Part shown: positions 10,220 through 21,121 of the stretch, piece after piece
Layout of the letters: each line of letters opens with the position of its first letter
Position numbering within the stretch: the first letter of the stretch is position 1
Source of the DNA: Amoebophrya sp. A120
Lineage: Eukaryota > Sar > Dinophyceae > Syndiniales > Amoebophryaceae
DNA: 64,000 nt
Direction: 5' to 3'
NCBI GenBank assembly: GCA_905178155.1
Contig: CAJINV010000015.1
Coordinates: forward strand, 973,907 to 1,037,906
The notes under the pieces: model-generated
The model's input: only the letters and a program-made list of their open reading frames with translations
Databases searched by the model: none
What the model was told of the DNA's origin: nothing
Translations under genes and position numbers: made by a program

Positions 10220-11023
10220 TTACTCATTTCCTGTCTTCATCAAATCAACTATACCATTCACAGATTCCTCCGTTATCTGGCCGCTCAACTCCTGGGTCAC
10301 TGGTTGCAAGTCTTTCCCGCCCCGCAGCAGCGCTGATTTCTCGCAGAAGTTACACACTCCTCGCTTGGGGTCCGGAAAAACAATTCGTAGTCGTGGTCCA
10401 CCCGTCATGTTGCACTCGTCGCACACTCCTATGTGCTCGCACTTGCTGCACAGCAGGTAGTCTTCCTTGTCCTGGAATCGTTGCTTGGAATGTCGCTCGC
10501 CGCAGATCTGGCACGCCATCTTCTTCAATTCGTTTTTCAATTCTTGTCGTTTCGAGTCTAATGACGCTTCTAAATTTGTATTGGTTAAGTTGATGTCCGC
10601 AAGTTCCTTGTGCACCGACACCAGATTCAAGGCCTGCTCCTGGATTCTCGTCTCCTTCGCCGATATGTCGATTTTCTTGGTTTCTAAATCACGCTCGAAG
10701 TTTTTGATCCCATCTTGGAATCCCTTCGCGATGAGCTGAATCCTGGTCATTGCTTCTTTGTTGATCATTTCCTTCCTCATTTGGTGCCTCTTGTGGTGCA
10801 GTTTTTTGTGGTCCTCCGACAATGCTGCGCACGCCGCGTCCGTGGGTTCGAGAGGGATGTTGGCTTCGACACATTCTTTCTCGATTTTCTCGACTTTCTT
10901 CCTGAAGTCTCGGCAGTCCGTTTCCTTGACGAAGACGAAATCATCACGGGTCAATTGCGGGACGTTGGCCAACAAGGCGTCAACGTTCGCGATCGCTTCC
11001 GTTTCTGACTGATCTGCGGCCAT
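10220..11023 (-). CDS. Coiled-coil and zinc-binding ORF1 of the element
   Basis: 267 aa. Residues about 45-170 are a long charged coiled coil. Residues 170-235 hold paired cysteines (CQICGERH, CSKCEHIGVCDEC, CNFCEK) suggesting a treble-clef or RING-like zinc fold. It lies between repeat A1 and the Gag-like ORF on the same strand, so it belongs to the element. An accessory or second Gag subunit role is a guess. Confidence 0.7.
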   Translation of the reverse strand: MAADQSETEAIANVDALLANVPQLTRDDFVFVKETDCRDFRKKVEKIEKECVEANIPLEPTDAACAALSEDHKKLHHKRHQMRKEMINKEAMTRIQLIAKGFQDGIKNFERDLETKKIDISAKETRIQEQALNLVSVHKELADINLTNTNLEASLDSKRQELKNELKKMACQICGERHSKQRFQDKEDYLLCSKCEHIGVCDECNMTGGPRLRIVFPDPKRGVCNFCEKSALLRGGKDLQPVTQELSGQITEESVNGIVDLMKTGNE

Positions 11024-11293
11024 TTTTCTATTTTTCCTTTCGCGTAATTCGGTATCCTACTACTTACATTTTCATTGATGGTTCGCTTCACCCCGCGCTC
11101 GTCGCTCATTATTTCTCATGCTGTCTCTCATTGATCATTCCCAACAAACTGATATGTGTATTTGCCCGTAAACAGAAAAACACTCACACCCGCAAACATG
11201 GAGAACAGCCGCTTAGTGCTTCTAAGTCCTTCATGTATTGCCACATCATTTCAATCCCTAGCCAACTCGGGCACCGGTGGGGTTCCGGTGTCT

Positions 11294-11440
11294 GTGATTC
11301 AAAACGTGAGAACCACAGGGCTACCCGGGTGATCTTCTTAGATCACCAGAACAACAACTGTATTTCAACGTGCTAGGACACGCGGGTATCGAAATTCATC
11401 TGCTTTTAGTCGCATCTTGTACGATTCTTTACAAGCTCAA
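11294..11440 (-). repeat. Split direct repeat A1 (5' terminus of the retrotransposon)
   Basis: 147 bp, matches 3026-3172. Its outer edge GCTCAA at 11440 is the element start; the inner part probably carries the promoter. Confidence 0.92.
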
Positions 11441-12102
11441 AGAAACTTTTGAAATAGAAATGTTCTGTTCCGAATAAATGAGCACGACCGATTCAGGAAA
11501 AGTAGAAGTGTGTAGATCATTCAGCTGTGACCACTACCGAGTTGAGTAGAACTAGTGCAAGTGCTCGATCGCCGACGGAAACCGATCTTTGAGTTCTGCG
11601 CCTCCACCACAGCGAGCTAGTGCTGGTGTCGGAGCCAAATCTGAGTTGTGCCAAACCACTTAGTATCGGCAAAAATTCATGATCGCGACCGAATTTTCTA
11701 CTGAAGGACACGTATTTTTAAGTCATCGGCGTAGTAAGTCATTGGCCTCTTTAGCACGAGACCGACACTGGACAATGCAGATCAACTTCATCACCGACAT
11801 CTTCTTCAAGATCTGCTGTCGTGGAAAACAGTGTGAACAAGAAAGCAAAAATATTTCAACGCGGGAAAGCGTCCACCTGACGGCGTTCCTGAGGAAAGGT
11901 ACATGGAAATTGCTACTTATATTGCGCGCACGCGAATAAACTTGTTGATTGCAGCTCGGTATCAAACCGAAATAAAAGTCAAAGATAATGGACGTCGATG
12001 TCGATTGTCGAAACAGAATAACCGTCATAACCCAACCACACAGCTGCGACTCCGCTGCAGACCGAAGCACAACTTGCTTCTGACAGACAGGACATCTTCG
12101 TA
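11441..12102. other. Intergenic region downstream of the actin-related gene
   Basis: About 660 bp with only short unsupported ORFs on both strands. It is the flank into which the retrotransposon inserted. Nothing else recognised. Confidence 0.5.
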
Positions 12103-15100
12103 CTATACCACCTTCTTATGCACTCCCGTAATCCCGCCCACCCCCGTTAGCCCGCTTTCGTATTCTTCCCGTTTGAAGTGCAACAGCTCAAACATGTTAT
12201 CCTGTGCAAAAGTATCGCACTCGTACTAATTGCTTTTATGCATTACAAATCTTTATCTCAAGGCAAATCCGCATTACAAATTCTATCTCTCATGCTGAGG
12301 AATATTGTAATGCAATTACTACTAGTACGATGCTTTTGCATTGCATACATGTCCATAGACGCCAGATTTGCAGCCCCAAGATAAACCTCGTTCGGCTTAA
12401 TCATCGGCTCAAATTGCGGAATCGCGGTGGTTGTCGCGCCACGACCATCGGAGTTACGATTCTTATAACCTTCTCAGGTGTTACAATCTCAAACGTTACC
12501 ATAGAGTATGGAAATCTGTGATGCAAGGAATCCATTCTCTAGCCAACTCTCATGGACAGACTGCGCATGACAAGTTCCGGAGTCCCAAACCGCACTACAA
12601 TCTGGCAAAATTTGCATTGCAGAAAGTGGAATACTGTCCGAGTGGTCTGTCATGCTCATCACGCAATACAAGATCCAGATTCTATTGTAACGCTTATGAT
12701 TGTCACCTTTGAGCAGGTCATAGTTCTTCACTTCCTTTTCCTTCCTCTCCTTCTCTGTCATCAACCCGGGAATGCGAAACGTCGGCTTCTTCGCAGCTGC
12801 TCCTGTTCCCCTGACCGCATCTGCGGCGCTCTTCGAAATTTCGTCGCCGTGGTTCATGTGGTCTGCTCGTTTTGCCGGAATCAAATCCCTTAAATCTAAC
12901 GGATCATGGACGATAATGTCGAACTTCAGATACTCCAAGGGGTTCGAGAGCTTTATCCTCCCTGTCCGGCGGAATTGCCTCTGCTCTTCCTCCTCTAACT
13001 CCAACATTTTCGTTAACTCGTCCATCGACTCCATCGAGCTTGTCAGCGCATCGTTCTTCGTGGTTTTTCGTTTCCTATGTTGCAACGCTAAGTAATCGTC
13101 TTCGTCGCCTAAACAGCTATTCATCATCGCTTTCAAAAACGGCATGTCCCGCAGCTCCTGTCGTAACCGCTGCGCTAAGTTCGTTACCCTGCTCACGCCG
13201 CCCGCGAGAACTATGTTCATGAACAACTCCGGGCGGATCGGGTGATTGCTGCAGTTGATGGCGTGACAGGTTAACTCCTGGAGCGACGCTGTCGTTTTCA
13301 AAGCGCCGCCGACCTCCTCTTCGCTGCCCGAAGGTTGGAAGCTGTTTAAGGTTTGTAAATACGCTTGCTCTTCCTTTGTCAGAAGTGTTTTCCCACCGAG
13401 GTTGATCCCGCGAAGCTGCTCAAACATCTGCGGCTTGAACAACGCTTCCAGACATCTGCATCGCTCCGTCTTGATACTGTACACCCGCCCGGTCAGCTTG
13501 CACTCGTAATTTTTCGGCTGACACAACTTCAATTCCGTCATCCCGTTGGTCAGGACAAAACCCATTTTGTGCAGAATCTCCTCCGCGTTCTGTAATTGCC
13601 GCCACTCCTCGCCGAAAAACTCGATGTCGCGCTCCTCTTTGAGGATATGCATTGCAAAAGTATCGCACTCGTATAAATGCATTACAAATTTCCTCAGCAT
13701 GAGAAATAAGATTTGTAATGCAGATTTGACTTGGAAACAAGATTTGTAATGCAAGCCTTGCATTTAAACGAGTACGATACTTTTGCACAGGATAGAGGAA
13801 TTTCAGCAACAACTCCGTGATGTCCTTCCCGCCGTAGTTGTTCCGGTCCACCGTGTGGGGCATCAAATAGCCCTCGTAAATACAGCAGGCGGAGGTGGTC
13901 GTTTCCCCAATGTCGACTAAGCAGCCCGTCTTCTTCCCGTGGGCCACTAAAGTCAAAGTGGGGATCTGGGTGACACAAACCGCAATGGCGTCGAACTTGT
14001 CGAAGAGAACCCCTACCATTCTTTCCCGATCTAGCTTGCTCGTCCAGGGGGCTTCGGTTATGAGAATTGGGAAACGGTTAAGGAGAGGGTGGTCAAAAAG
14101 CTCTTCCTCTTCTTCCTCAGCTGGATTTATTCCTGGGTCTTTGTCTTTATCACCTCCAATCTCGCTCTTATTATCCCCAACACTTGACGCCGTGTCTTTT
14201 GAGCCTTTATTTTTCTTCTTTTTGCCAGTCGCGGTTGGAGGGCCCGCACCGGTGTTTGTAGTTGCCCCATTCGGATCTGATACAGCTGGTCCTGGCTCAG
14301 TTTCGTCGAAGCTTTTGTACACTGCTCTGTGTTCCCGGTACACCATTTTTGGTCTTTTCACCACGTCTAATTCCAGTTTCGGGTTCAAAAACAGCCGCTG
14401 CCACACTTTTTCCAACACTTCCCAATCTTGGACGATGCCATGGCGGATTGGGAAGATCAGCTGCATATCAACTGCAAATATGTCGGGGTCTGGAAGTAGA
14501 ACCCAAGTTTGTCATGCACATTTTGCATCATCCATGACATCTGTGATGTACGCTCTAGCATCACAGATCATTACTTGCGGCCTTCTTGATGCCTCTCCCG
14601 CATGAGAATAAATGCCCTCTCCGCATAGCAAAAACCGGACTCGTCTTCCGGATGATCATGCAAGAATTGCAAGACAAATTTTTTTCGAATACAAACGCAG
14701 CATCACAAGTTCTTGCATCCTTCCAGGCCCAGATCGATATTTGCAATGCATACTGCAGACTGTTCCGCTGCTCGTACGCCTATCCAGTGCAAAAGTATCG
14801 CACTCGTATTGCAGTCATGCATTACAAATCTCTTGCTTAAGGTAAAATAGCATTACAAATATTTCTCATGCTGAGGAAATTTGTGATGCATTTATAAAAT
14901 AGAACTATAGAATTTTTACTCGGATTTTGCGCCCCTATAAACTATAGGGGCCCCTTAGAAAATGAATTCTAGGAGAGAAGCCGTCTAGGCGCCTCCCTTA
15001 AGTGAGCTCCTAGGGGAAGCCTCTAAGGGAACGCACTAAAGAAAACGACTGGCAAGGCGGGGGCCAAAAGTCCTGCGGCACAAAATAAACAAAACCCAGC

Positions 15101-16648
15101 GGAGTGGCGCGCGGGCCTCGCCCCATGGCTTGAAGAAATCGAAAGAAAAAAGCCGGGCCAGTTTTTAGCAGGCCTATTCTGGCTACCCCAAAGCCCCGGC
15201 CCCGTTTGGGGGCGCAGGGGGGCGATAGCACCCTCCCGGCAAAACGAGACTGGGAAGGCAGCGCCCGGCCCCCCGGTAAGCCTAGGTAGAGCTAATGCCA
15301 TCGGCATCCACTGGGGGTATATCTGAAGTTATATCTGGGGGTATATCTGGGGGTATATCTGGGGGCATATCTGGGGGCATATCTGGGGGTATATCTGGGG
15401 GCATATCGATGTCTGGGGAGATATCTGGGGCTATATCTGGGGCCATATCTGGGGATATGTCTGGGGAATTTGGGTGGGTGCTTTTTGATCGGGCTCGTAT
15501 TTCGGACATCTGGAGGATTGCAATAGGGTCGCTCGTAGGAAATGGCTTGCTGGGGGCGCGCTTCCAGGAGTTTTCTCTAGGATCCGATGGAGCCCCACCG
15601 AGAAAGCTGCTGTGAGGGCGCGCTGAAGAAAACGGCTGGTATTGTGGGGGCCAAAAATGCTGTATGTGCGCCCTCCCCGCGGGTGGAAAATAGCACAGTA
15701 GTAGCGCTCTTTTTGGCTCCGATTTCTTTTCCATCCTACAGATTAGAGGGCGCGCCATAGGGGCTGAGTAGTAGGAGGGACCGTTCTAGGAGTTTTTTTG
15801 GTAGCGGCCTCACCGGGCGAGCTTCATTCTTTAGAATAAAGGGGCCGGCGAAACGGCAGAGGAGGCGCTGCGGGTGGTTCCGTCTAGAATTGAGGCAACC
15901 CACAACAGGGAAATCCATCAGGCCAAGGCCCGCGGCCGGGTGGGGGCGAGCTAGAAGCTGAGCGCAGGGAACGAAAGCGAGCGCGCCCGCTAATGTGGGC
16001 CGCTACTAGGGAAGGGCGTTGCTAGCAAGCGCGGGCTAAAACCGCCCGCCGGGTTTCTAATAGTGGCCGCGTTTGCGCTAGGTAGCAGATTCCGAATGGT
16101 AGGACTCTTTCGACTAGCCTGCACCCCTACGCTCGCCCAGTTTTTTTCTGGGCGTTTACATTTAGATTTACTAGACGACCTATCGCCGGCGTCCTGGACG
16201 CCGGCGTAGTAGTCTAGTACGAATACGATACTTTTGCAATTCATAACGCCTCGTGAAAGAACATTTCCTCCCGTTGTTTCCCGCTTGCTTCATCGAAGTT
16301 CAAGGAATACCCGAAGACATTGGGCACAATAACCCTTGGATGCTCCTCCACGTTGCGATCGACGTCCGCCGATAATCCCGCGTACATATGACTCGCGGTT
16401 TGCACGAGAACTACACAAACGGAATCGTCGTTCCCCTGGTATACCCGCTGGGCCTGGGGTCGGGCCGGCCTCGCGGATTTCTGTTTCAGCTTATTCGCCC
16501 CGGCCAGGGCCGCCGCCGCGCCGCCCTGGGCGAGGGAAGGGGGCCGGGTCGGCTTGCTGCGCTTCGGAGCCGCCTTCGGCGGGCCCGCGAGGACGGGGGG
16601 TGCAGGACCTTCGTCATCCGCTGGTTGCTCTGCTGCTTCGTCGGCCAT
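12103..16648 (-). CDS. Divergent actin-related protein
   Basis: Six exons: 16648-16246, 14780-14753, 14465-13795, 13645-12723, 12463-12348, 12197-12103. Removing five introners with one 5-bp repeat each leaves exactly 737 codons. Actin hallmarks in order: a Pro/Ala-rich N-terminal tail of about 70 residues; CVVLVQTASHMYAGLS (first phosphate-loop region); HEAYEQRNSLQLIFPIRHG with GIVQDWEVLEKVW; PILITEAPWTSKLDRERM; KKTGCLVDIGETTT (second phosphate loop); IYEGYLMPHTVDRNNYGG; NIVLAGGVSRVTNLAQRL; C-terminal VYLGAANLASM and KREEYESG. Large inserts (a Lys/Glu/Asp-rich one after FDETEPG and about 150 residues near the end) make it far longer than actin. That resembles nuclear Arp5/Arp8-type proteins of chromatin remodellers, but I cannot assign the class. 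Confidence 0.88.
12198..12347. mobile_element. Introner, family B, in actin-related gene
   Basis: TATCCTGTGCAAAAGTATCG to TTTTGCATTGCATA, flanked by CATGT on both sides. Excision joins ASMDM to FELLHF. Confidence 0.9.
12464..12722. mobile_element. Introner, family A (diverged), in actin-related gene
   Basis: Ends TATAACCTTCTCAGG and CTTTGAGCAGGTCATA; flanks ATTCT and GTTCT. Excision joins EKEVKN to RNSDGR. Confidence 0.82.
13646..13794. mobile_element. Introner, family B, in actin-related gene, with empty site at 20183
   Basis: TATGCATTGCAAAAGTATCG to CTTTTGCACAGGATA, flanked by GAGGA on both sides. The gene fragment at 19825-20490 has the same place uninterrupted (TTTGAGGAATTTCAG at 20180-20194), giving the pre-insertion or spliced form directly. 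Confidence 0.93.
14466..14752. mobile_element. Introner, family C, in actin-related gene
   Basis: Starts TATCAACTGCAAATATG and ends CAGATCGATATTTGCAATGCATA; direct repeat CTGCA. The 28-bp exon 14753-14780 separates it from the next introner. Confidence 0.88.
14781..16245. mobile_element. Introner, family B, swollen to 1,465 bp by inserted sequence
   Basis: Normal family B ends (TATCCAGTGCAAAAGTATCG; ACGATACTTTTGCAATTCATA) and direct repeat ACGCC, but about 1.3 kb of GC-rich unrelated DNA replaces the interior from about 14905. Excision with one ACGCC restores HEAYEQRNSLQL. Confidence 0.85.
15305..15475. repeat. 12-bp minisatellite in an intron
   Basis: About a dozen tandem variants of TATATCTGGGGG (also CATATCTGGGGG, GATATCTGGGG) inside the insertion in the first intron of the actin-related gene. 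Confidence 0.9.
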
Positions 16649-17151
16649 TGGCGATTGTGAATTTCAATGTCCCCCGTGTTCGATTCAGGGTTACTTGGTG
16701 AATCACCAGCAGACACGATGGCGACTAGTAAGCGCAAAATGAAAACGACTCACGTGGTCATTCGATTTCATCATGCTTTCGTGCTGAGCAGTGCCAACTT
16801 TTAGTTAGGTATAGGAAAAGAGCCTGCAACTTACTAGAGTGAGTGGCGCACCGGTGCGACAATTTTGCTCGACGGATGTTTTTTGTTGAAGCTGAAAACA
16901 ACATAGATATCGAAATCATGCACGTAGAAATAAAACGAAGCTTTGTTCCTTGGGGAATGGGAGGCTTCATCTACGAATTCGCGCATTATCTATCATTCAA
17001 GAGTTCCTTGCAGTGGAGGTCCTGTGATAGTGATAAGGAAGCGATAATAATCTTGAAACATATTAGCAACGGAAAACTGTTGTAGATGAAAATCGCGTGC
17101 ACCGATCAATTGCTATGCGACTCTAAGACCAGTCCAGGTGCTGAATGCAAC
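16649..17151. other. Upstream region of the actin-related gene
   Basis: About 500 bp with no supported ORF; presumed promoter of the minus-strand gene. The left edge of the tandem segmental duplication lies near 17152. Confidence 0.45.
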
Positions 17152-19660
17152 TAGGATACTAATCTCTGTATCTTTTTTCTGGACGAAAGAGCATTTTGCA
17201 CGATAATGAAGCGGCGATATTTTTCCATTCTTGTCCACCGGACCGGACGAGGCACGAATGATAATTGGACGGTAGCGGAGAGACGAGCTAAAGACGAGGG
17301 CAGTCTGAAACAAAGAGACGCAACAAGAGCGTACGAAACGACACCAAATAACGACCAGAAAAACCAAAAAATCAGTCCGGAAGTTAGTATCAAGCCCGCC
17401 CCGGCGCTACTTGTTCATTTTCATCGAACATCAAAACAAGCGACAGGACACCCATCGCAGAAACGCGAAAGACCACGAACACAGCTCTAGAGGAGCTTCA
17501 TCACGGTCCCTTCGTCGCGTCTGTCCCCTGGTCCTCACACGAAAGGAGGAGGGTTTTCTGATTCTAATGTGAGATGAAAACTAAAAGTATCAATCAAGAA
17601 AAGCCGCCTGATGTTCTTTGGGTTTCTGTTTGCTGACACCTGCTATTCGTGTTCCTATCACTCTTCTTTGCTGCTGCAAGCCTAGTTGCTGTCCTTGCTC
17701 GGCGTGGTACAAAGAATTCCTCGTGTTCATCTCATCCTAGATAGCGGGTCACCACTACAAATCCAAATCGAGGAACTATTCGCAACACTTTGCACTTGCA
17801 CAAATTCAACATCTGCGTAAGTAATTCATTCAGGAGCGACAAAGACCACGGTCTACATGCAAGTGGAAAAAGCAAACTCCAGTTCTCAGCTCATCAAGTT
17901 AGCGACAATACACTTTTTCAACAAGAAATACAGTACTACTTTAAATTGGCGATGGCAAAGCTGCTCCGGAGTAACTTTGGCACTTCTAGGGCGTTCTTGT
18001 TTGACCAACTTTGTTGTAAGAGTCTCTTGTCGCTTACTTGATAAGGTATCTTCTTCATCGCAGGCATTCTTCATGTGGAAGATTTTCTACTTCTAGCTTT
18101 CTTCTCGGTGAAACGGGGGTAATACTGCTGCAGCAAATTTTGCACCTTCTATGTACACGTGCCTCTAAGATTTGTTTTTCGTAGTAGCGAAGTTGTATTA
18201 AGTACTCATGATGGGCGCCATTCATGTTGAGCGGCCAAAAGGTGAAGACAAGGGGGTCCCTCGAAACCACGTAATAGCTTTTCCTTTTTCACAACTGTGC
18301 GCTGCAACTCCCTACTGCAGAAGCTAATGGTGCTCTGAATCTGATGGCGCTAAGTACGACATCATGGATATTGATCGGAGGTACCATACGCAGTACAGCA
18401 TATCAACATTCCGTGGCAGGAGCTCCACCAGGACAATAGAATCGGATTGAAGAATTGTATTGCACCCAAGAACTACTCTACGACGTGTATAAATTTCTGG
18501 TCTGCTCTTACAAGGGGCTGGATCATCTCCGCTGCTGCAAACAGTGACCGCTAGTATCCGGAGTACTTTTACAACTAGGAGCTACCTCTTTCTGATATAC
18601 GAAACTTTGACACGAGATCGAGATGAGTACTTTCTTAAAATTTTTGTGCCTGTAGTGGTCGCACCAGAAGTTAGTTTGACTTTTTCTCTTGATGCAGGAA
18701 ACATCACATGCGCATAGACATAGAATTTTTCCTGAACTACGACTACAGACACTATCCCGATGGGGTACAACGGGAAGATAAAGTAGCAGACAGTCAGTAG
18801 AAATGCAGCTAGGCAGCGAGCGAAAATTTCAGAATCATGGCACGGCTGCTGCTCAGAGAAAGTCAACTACTAGCTTCTACTTGCTTGTGCAACTTCGGTG
18901 ACAATACTTCAAAAAGCAACATCTCAGCCTAAAAAAAAAATCGGGGGGTCGAAGATCACAAACATGTTGGAAAAACAAAAATTACGTGCTAAAAAATAGA
19001 AATACGGAATGCCGGGCACTTGCTCTGAATAGAAGGTCGTGAAGCGGATGAAGCGCCAGCTCTTTGATGTTGATAAACAAGTGCACGATAGCTCCTGCAA
19101 AAAAAAAGGAAGACAAAATGCTTTCACGGTAGTGCGAATGAACTTTGGTCTCTTTTTCGATGAAACGAGCAAATTGTGATTGATTTTTTTTTGTGAAAAG
19201 ATATTGCGCAAACGATTTTTTGGAAGTGCTACTCACTGTAACTGTTCATGGAAACGAAGAAAAATGAATAGTAAAAATAAAATGAAAAGAATTTAGAAGT
19301 ACTTTTTAAAGTTGGAATTGCATGCCGTTTGCAGTTTTTTTCGTCACGAGCAGTTCTGTTCTTTCTTATTGATTCTTCTTGTCTTCTCTTTGTATATATA
19401 ATTCGACGGCTTTGATGGAAATTGTTGCTCACGTACTTTGTTCTACTTTGTTAATTCGAATACATGCAGCAGGATCTTCGGATTCGGACTTGCATCTGCT
19501 ACTTTTCAGTTTATTACGTATTGAGATACTATTTTTTTTTGCTCTGCGCAATTCAAGGGGGCCGACGCCCCCTATCCGCCCGTCGAGACAACTGCGCATA
19601 GCATTTTGGTTTTGGACAAATTGAAATTTGCGGCTCCTTTTGTCATTCTCAGCAGAACTC
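17152..19660. repeat. Duplicated non-coding segment R, copy 1
   Basis: About 2.5 kb matching 32916-35355, starting GGATACTAATCTCTGTA. Small insertions and deletions between copies are not multiples of three and no frame is shared, so it is probably non-coding. In copy 2 it lies directly downstream of gene X. Confidence 0.75.
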
Positions 19661-19824
19661 ACGCAACAGAGTTACACCTGTCATGCCAGACACCCATGAA
19701 GTTCTCTTTTCCTGTGTGTTTTCCCTTACAAGCTACGCATGACAGGTTTTCTCTGTCATGTAGAGCAGATTTGTGATGCTGTCAGCAAAAGAAAGTTACA
19801 CTAACACAGTTTTCTTCTTGGATA
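19661..19824. mobile_element. Truncated introner, family D
   Basis: Right end GTTACACTAACACAG plus TTTTCTTCTTGGATA is intact; the left TIR is missing and the sequence instead joins the end of R. The interior matches the element at 59783-59999. Confidence 0.75.
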
Positions 19825-20490
19825 GCGACGCTGTCGTTTTCAAAGCCCCGCCGACCTCCTCGTCGCTACCCGAAGGTTGGAAGCTGTTTAAGGTTTGTAA
19901 ATACGCTTGCTCTTCCTTTGTCAGAAGTGTTTTCCCGCCGAGATTGATCCCGCGAAGCTGCTCAAACATCTGCGGCTTGAACAACGCTTCCAAACATCTG
20001 CATCGCTCCGTCTTGATGCTGTACACCCGCCCAGTCAGCTTGCACTCGTAATTTTTCGGCTGACACAACTTCAATTCCGTCATCCCGTTGGTCAGGACAA
20101 AACCCATTTTGTGCAGGATCTCCTCCGCGTTCTGTAATTGCCGCCACTCCTCGCCGAAAAACTCGATGTTGCGCTCCTCTTTGAGGAATTTCAGTAGCAA
20201 CTCCGTGATGTCCTTCCCCCCGTAGTTATTTCGGTCCACCGTGTGGGGCATCAAATAGCCCTCGTAAATACAACAGGCGGAGGTGGTCGTTTCCCCGATG
20301 TCGACTAGACAGCCCGTCTTCTTCCCGTGAGCCACTAGAGTCAAAGTGGGAATCTGGGTGACACAGACCGCAATCGCGTCGAACTTGTCGAAGAGAACCC
20401 CTACCATTCTTTCCCGATCTAATTTGCTTGTCCAGGGGGCTTCGGTTATGAGAATCGGGAAACGGTTAAGAAGAGGGTGGTCAAAAAGCG
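19825..20490 (-). pseudogene. Fragment of the actin-related gene without its introner
   Basis: Near-identical to 13282-14100 of the gene except that the 149-bp family B introner is absent. Frame is open over 203 codons (PHTVDRNNYGG, KLTGRVYSIKTE, INLGGKTLLTKEEQ visible). Both ends are abrupt: one is a family D introner end, the other a copy of R. It lacks the N- and C-terminal parts and cannot make an actin fold. It is either a DNA copy predating the insertion or derived from spliced RNA. Confidence 0.88.
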
Positions 20491-21121
20491 AACTACGAAC
20501 TGACTCTGGGGGTCGACATACTTGAAAATAATTTGAAAAGACCTAAATTACGTGCTAAAAAAAATATGGAATACCGGGATCTTGCTCTGGCTGTGAAGCA
20601 CCAGTTCTTTGATTTATAGCAAAAGGAAGAAGGAGAAAATGCTTTCACGATGGTGTGAAGGAATGTACTTCGGTTTCTTTTTCGAAACAAGGAAATTGAT
20701 TTTTTTTTTTAAAGATAACGCTGAAGCGATTTTTTTAAAGATAAAGTGCCACTCACTGTAACTGTTCATGAAAACGAAGAAATGAATAGTAAAATCAAAA
20801 GAATTGTAAATACACTTTTTTAGGTAGAAATTGCCTCCCGTTTACAGTTTTTTTTCGAGCTTTGTTCTTTCTTGTCATCTTCTTCTTGTAGACTCGACGG
20901 CTTTGTAAATTGTAATTGTGGCTCACGTACTTTGTCAAATTCTAATACACTTGCATCAACATCTGCTACTTTTCAGTTTAGTACGTATTGAGATACTTTT
21001 TTTTTTTTGCTCTGCGCCGTCGCCCCCCATCCTCCCGCCGAGACTTCTGCGCATAACACTTTCGACGAATTGAAATTTGCGGCTCCTTTTGTCATTTTCA
21101 GCAAAACTCCGCTTGCTATTC
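20491..21121. repeat. Partial copy of segment R next to gene X copy 1
   Basis: About 620 bp matching the gene-proximal end of R (compare 18900-19660 and 34715-35355). It directly follows the gene X stop, like the full copy at 32916-35355. Confidence 0.8.

Larger units (their letters stand above)
2536..11440 (-). mobile_element. DIRS-order tyrosine-recombinase retrotransposon with split direct repeats
   Basis: Complete-looking 8.9-kb element read on the minus strand. Its ends and inner repeats follow the PAT/Ngaro-type A1-ORFs-B1-A2-B2 plan: A1 at 11294-11440, B1 at 3173-3335, A2 at 3026-3172, B2 at 2536-2698. A2 and B1 abut with the sequence CAAGCTC-AA-TGAATTG, which is exactly what joining the two outer ends would make, as expected of a circular intermediate. 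There is no target duplication; only AA is common to both edges, consistent with recombinase insertion. Four long intact ORFs in the order coiled-coil/zinc protein, Gag-like, tyrosine recombinase, reverse transcriptase-RNase H. Intact ORFs and near-identical repeats suggest recent activity. Confidence 0.93.

Noticed and set aside
16241-16648. Exon 1 of the actin-related gene as a separate 135-residue protein
   Set aside because: Its in-frame stop lies inside the introner; removing element and one ACGCC joins it smoothly to the next actin segment.
17152-19660. Segment R as a protein-coding gene or autonomous transposon
   Set aside because: The copies differ by indels that are not multiples of three, share no frame and show no terminal repeats; duplicated intergenic DNA explains it better.
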